Part shown: positions 47,866-50,707 of the stretch, in pieces
Layout of the letters: every line of letters starts with the position of its first letter
Numbering within the stretch: position 1 is the first letter of the stretch
Program-made: the position numbers and the translations under genes
Source: Candidatus Pseudoscillospira falkowii
GTDB lineage: Bacteria; Bacillota; Clostridia; Oscillospirales; Oscillospiraceae
Assembly: GCA_904374485.1 (NCBI GenBank)
Contig: CAJFFX010000006.1
Location: 1-50,707 of the forward strand
Length of the DNA: 50,707 nt
Reading direction: 5' to 3'
The notes under the pieces: generated by a model
Seen by the model: only the letters and a program-made list of their open reading frames with translations
What the model was told of the DNA's origin: nothing
Databases searched by the model: none

Positions 47866-50076
47866 TTACTGATCCAGCCAGCGCATCAGCATCGTGGCGC
47901 ACTCGGCCCGGGTGGCGCCACCCTTGGGATCGAGCTGGCTCTCCCCCTTGCCCTGGAGGATGCGTTGCCCCACGGCCCAGGTCACGCCGTCTTGGGCCCA
48001 GTCGGAGATCCGCGCCGCGTCGGTGAAAACCCCAAGGTCGCCGCTCAGGGGCGCGCTTTCGCCCTTAGCCACGGTGTAGCGGTACAGGATCGTGGCCAGC
48101 TGCTCGCGGCTGACGGGCTCGTTGGGCGAGAACGTCTTTTCGCCGGTGCCGGTGACGATGCCGTTGTTGTAGGCCCAGGTCACCGGGCAGGCATACCAGA
48201 TGTCGGCGGACACGTCGGAGAATTTATTATGGTTGCTGACCGCGGGCTCCCCGGCCTGGCGGTACAGCACCGTCACCAGCATGCCGCGGGTCATGGTGGC
48301 GTTGGGCGCGAAGGTGGTGGGGGAAGTGCCGGCAAACAGGCCGTTCTCCACGGCGTAGGCCACCGCGTCGGCGTACCAGTCCGTGGGCTTGACGTCGGTG
48401 AAAACACTCTCGGGCTGCGTTTCCTCATCCTTTTCAAAGCGCGCCGTCAGGGAGACGGAAGCAGTGACGGTGAAGGTGTAGACGGCGCTGTCCGACACTT
48501 TCTTGCCGGCGGCGTCGTACCAGCCGGCGAAGGTATAGTCCTCGGCGGCCTCCGCCGTCACCGTGGCCGTGCTGCCCACCACGAAGGAGCCGCCGCCGCT
48601 GACGGAGCCGCCCTCGCCGGCGGAAACGCGCACGTCGTAGGACGCCGAAGCGGGATAGACCGTTTCGCTGGTATAGGTGTCATAAGCCGTCCCGTCGATG
48701 GGGTCGCAGATCGTCATGGTCACGAAATATCCCATGCCGGGGAGATACTCCTTGTCGGTGCAGCGGTGGGTCGCGCCGTCGTAAGTCCCCACCTGGGACA
48801 CGTTGCCCGCGGCGTCCCGGCGGTAGACCGTGTAGCTGCCGGCGTATGTACTGCCGCCCCAGGAGAGCTGGGCGCCGGCGGCGGTGCCCGCCGCCTGGAG
48901 GACCGGCGCTTCAAAGTCGAGATATTCCGGCATATAGAGGACGTTGATGTCCGTTTTTCCGGAGGCCTGAGCCCCCTGGACCACGCAGGAGGAACTGTAC
49001 TGCCACATCACCGGGTCCGTGGAGGTGCCGCGGATGGTGTGGATGCTGTTCAGGTCCGGCACGGTGGGATACCAGGCGTACCAGTGGTCCACGCCCATAT
49101 CATTCAAAGAAGACAAGTCCATTTTGGAGAAGAAATTGCCGTTGGCATACACCATGGCGTTCAGGCCCGCGTCCTGCACCGCCGTGCAGAACGTTTCGGC
49201 GATGGCCACCAGCTGCGCGCCGGAAAGGTCGCTGTATTCCTCCAGGTCATAGGCCACAGGAAGGGTCAGGTACTCCTTATAAGGCTCCAGCTGCTTGAGG
49301 CAGTAGGCCGCCTCCCGCCCGGCCTTGGCCGTATCCTTGGCATAGCTGTAATAATACACGCCGAAGGGCATATCGTTGGCGATGGCGCCCTCGATGTTCT
49401 CCACGAAGCGCTTGTCCGTATCGGACTCGCCGTAGCCCACGCGGATCATGACGAATTCGATGTTCTGCTCCTTGAGGGCATCCCAGTCGATCTCATTGTT
49501 CCAGGAGGAAATGTCGATGCCCACATGGGCGCCCACGGTGATGGCGAAGCCCTCGCTCTCGCGGCCGTTGGAGGCGATGACGTGGGTCCGGCCGAAGCCT
49601 TGGGCCGTCACGGTGCCGGAGCCGTTCACTGAAGCCACCGACGAATCGACGCTGCGCCAGGTCACGCTGCCGCCCAGGGAAGACTGCAGGGAGACGCTCT
49701 CCCCCACCCGCAGGGAATAGGAGGGGAAGGCCATCGAAACGTTGATGGTGCAGTTGGCGAACACGCTGCCGTCAGCGGCGGTGGCACGGATGACCACCCG
49801 GCCCTCGGAGAGAGCCGTCACCAGGCCGGTTTCGTCCACGGACGCCACGGCGGTGGTCAGGCTCTGCCAGGTGACGTCCTGGCCGTCGCTGACGCGCGCC
49901 GTGAGCTGCAGCGTATCGCCCGCGGCCATGACCGCCGACGTCTGGCTCAGGGTAATCTCCGGGGCCGCCTTTTCTGGCGTGCCGGACGTTTCATCCGCCA
50001 GGGCCGCCGGGCACAGCAGCGCCGCGCTCAGCGCCGCCGCCAGCAAAAGCGCCGCGATCCTTCTTACAATCTTCAT
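47866..50076 (-). CDS. Secreted GH25 lysozyme with Ig-like and SLH domains
   Basis: 736 aa surface protein. Signal peptide 1-26 (cut after ALA), two Big_2 Ig-like domains (about 35-188), a GH25 muramidase (about 190-385, GIDISSWNNEIDWDALKEQ, MIRVGYGE and the acidic YDLEEYSD), a fibronectin-III-like domain (395-475), an InlB B-type repeat (480-555, YTFAGWYDAAGKKV) and three SLH domains (about 563-736; DVKPTDWYADAVAYAVENGL, DVSADIWYACPVTWAYNNGI, DGVTWAVGQRIL). SLH domains bind pyruvylated wall polymer. It should cut peptidoglycan at the cell surface, in growth or lysis. The start is set by AGGAGG and the signal peptide; a longer open frame upstream is unrelated. Confidence 0.93.
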   Translation of the reverse strand: MKIVRRIAALLLAAALSAALLCPAALADETSGTPEKAAPEITLSQTSAVMAAGDTLQLTARVSDGQDVTWQSLTTAVASVDETGLVTALSEGRVVIRATAADGSVFANCTINVSMAFPSYSLRVGESVSLQSSLGGSVTWRSVDSSVASVNGSGTVTAQGFGRTHVIASNGRESEGFAITVGAHVGIDISSWNNEIDWDALKEQNIEFVMIRVGYGESDTDKRFVENIEGAIANDMPFGVYYYSYAKDTAKAGREAAYCLKQLEPYKEYLTLPVAYDLEEYSDLSGAQLVAIAETFCTAVQDAGLNAMVYANGNFFSKMDLSSLNDMGVDHWYAWYPTVPDLNSIHTIRGTSTDPVMWQYSSSCVVQGAQASGKTDINVLYMPEYLDFEAPVLQAAGTAAGAQLSWGGSTYAGSYTVYRRDAAGNVSQVGTYDGATHRCTDKEYLPGMGYFVTMTICDPIDGTAYDTYTSETVYPASASYDVRVSAGEGGSVSGGGSFVVGSTATVTAEAAEDYTFAGWYDAAGKKVSDSAVYTFTVTASVSLTARFEKDEETQPESVFTDVKPTDWYADAVAYAVENGLFAGTSPTTFAPNATMTRGMLVTVLYRQAGEPAVSNHNKFSDVSADIWYACPVTWAYNNGIVTGTGEKTFSPNEPVSREQLATILYRYTVAKGESAPLSGDLGVFTDAARISDWAQDGVTWAVGQRILQGKGESQLDPKGGATRAECATMLMRWLDQ

Positions 50077-50192
50077 GGGATGCAGTTCCTCCTTTGTATC
50101 TTGTCCCAGGTTTTTCCAATGCGAAAATGCGGAAACGGGGGACAGCTGCCGCCCGTCCCCCGCTCGTTTCAAATCGATCCTTTTGAATAAAA

Positions 50193-50707
50193 TCACATCA
50201 GGTGCATGGTGTAGTACACCGCCAGCACGAACAGCAGCGCGATGCCCGCCCACATGAGGTACAGCGCCGCGGCCGGGGCGAAAATGCCCGCCAGGAGCGC
50301 GGCGGCCGCCAGGACCAGCGCGCCGTATGCCACGGCGTAATTCGTGGCGCCGGAGAAAACGCGCACGGCTTTTTCTCCCTTGCCCCACTTGCCCTCGTTG
50401 CGGCCGATGACCACCGTCAGCGCCAGCAGGATCAGCACCAGCACCAGCAGCACCGCTTCCACCACCATATAACGGCTGCTCCAGGAAGCGCTGCCGGCGG
50501 CCCGGTGGGCCAGCCACATGCCCGCCACCGCCAGGCCCAGGCCCAGACCGCAGCAGAAAAATTCCCGCTGGTACAGGTAATAAACGAAGCCCGCCAGGGC
50601 CAGCAGCGGCACCGCCACGCACATGACCGTGGTGCCGGCGGGATAGATCGCCAGCATCAGCCGCCCGCCGATGAAGAGGACCGCGCCCAGCAGCGCCGCC
50701 CACGCGG
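50193..50707 (-). CDS. Membrane protein, 5' end outside window
   Basis: At least 170 residues, the C-terminal part of a highly hydrophobic protein with about five to six membrane segments (AWAALLGAVLFIGGRLMLAIYPAG at the edge, then VPLLALAGFVYYLY, LGLGLAVAGMWL, VVEAVLLVLVLILLALTVVIG and two more). The frame is open to the window edge, so the start lies beyond 50707. The only soluble loop is GRNEGKWGKGEKAVRVFS. I do not recognise the family. A GC hairpin (about 50137-50161, GGGGGAC/GTCCCCC) follows the stop on the minus strand and may end its transcript. Confidence 0.65.
   Translation of the reverse strand, partial: AWAALLGAVLFIGGRLMLAIYPAGTTVMCVAVPLLALAGFVYYLYQREFFCCGLGLGLAVAGMWLAHRAAGSASWSSRYMVVEAVLLVLVLILLALTVVIGRNEGKWGKGEKAVRVFSGATNYAVAYGALVLAAAALLAGIFAPAAALYLMWAGIALLFVLAVYYTMHLM

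Noticed and set aside
1-50707. CRISPR array, prophage, insertion sequence or tRNA gene
   Set aside because: No spaced direct repeats, transposase, integrase, phage structural genes or cloverleaf sequences were noticed by eye. A dedicated tRNA/CRISPR scan would be needed to exclude small ones.

Overview
The window reads as the chromosome of an anaerobic, endospore-forming, GC-rich Clostridia member, probably an Oscillospiraceae-type gut bacterium. The support is the sporulation genes (spoVB-like, yabP, yabQ), a Bacillus-like mazG/rqcP/yabP/yabQ/divIC/yabR order, oxygen-independent hemZ, oxygen-sensitive chemistry (radical SAM, 2-hydroxyacyl-CoA dehydratase-type activase, class I fumarase, molybdenum oxidoreductase), SLH-anchored surface proteins and a base composition that is mostly well above 60% GC. 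The genus is an inference. No rRNA, tRNA, CRISPR array, transposase or phage gene was seen.

Layout. 1-7.5 kb (minus): a truncated pyruvate carboxylase, then an operon larA-family racemase / signal peptidase I / molybdopterin oxidoreductase / polyferredoxin. 7.6-14.4 kb (plus): a tight operon of radical SAM protein, metallo-beta-lactamase hydrolase, hemZ, purine nucleoside phosphorylase, MTA/SAH deaminase and a SpoVB-like flippase. 14.5-17.5 kb (plus): mazG, hup, rqcP, yabP, yabQ, divIC and yabR, ended by a clear terminator. 17.6-19.7 kb: amidohydrolase and fumarase alpha subunit. 19.7-21.8 kb: nitroreductase, a zinc-ribbon protein and the tail end of a lost GHKL histidine kinase. 21.9-25.8 kb (minus): sbcD-sbcC. 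25.9-28.2 kb (plus): GreA paralogue, AAA ATPase and TtcA-like thiolase of tRNA. 28.3-32.7 kb: small regulator/membrane-protein modules (DUF2975 + HTH + membrane protein; XRE + membrane protein; HTH-membrane fusion with a zincin) and two tiny proteins.

32.8-38.1 kb holds tex, a Crp/Fnr regulator and a divergent BaiCD/enoate-reductase-like flavoenzyme. The start of tex, the regulator and the flavoenzyme are clearly AT-richer than everything around them, and the change falls inside tex, which suggests an imported or recombined segment. 38.1-42.8 kb: dihydrouridine synthase, MATE transporter, a small membrane protein, L-asparaginase and a YbaK-type deacylase. 42.9-47.8 kb: an uncharacterised pair made of a double-BcrA/D-domain activase and a dehydratase-like partner, with a divergent small ferredoxin-like gene. 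47.9-50.7 kb: a secreted GH25 lysozyme with SLH anchors and a partial membrane protein.

Most of the window is core housekeeping. The parts that most deserve a second look are the AT-rich regulator/flavoenzyme cassette with its palindrome between two divergent promoters, a 16-bp hairpin that buries the yabP Shine-Dalgarno, the 185-nt yabQ/divIC overlap, and the larA-molybdoenzyme operon.
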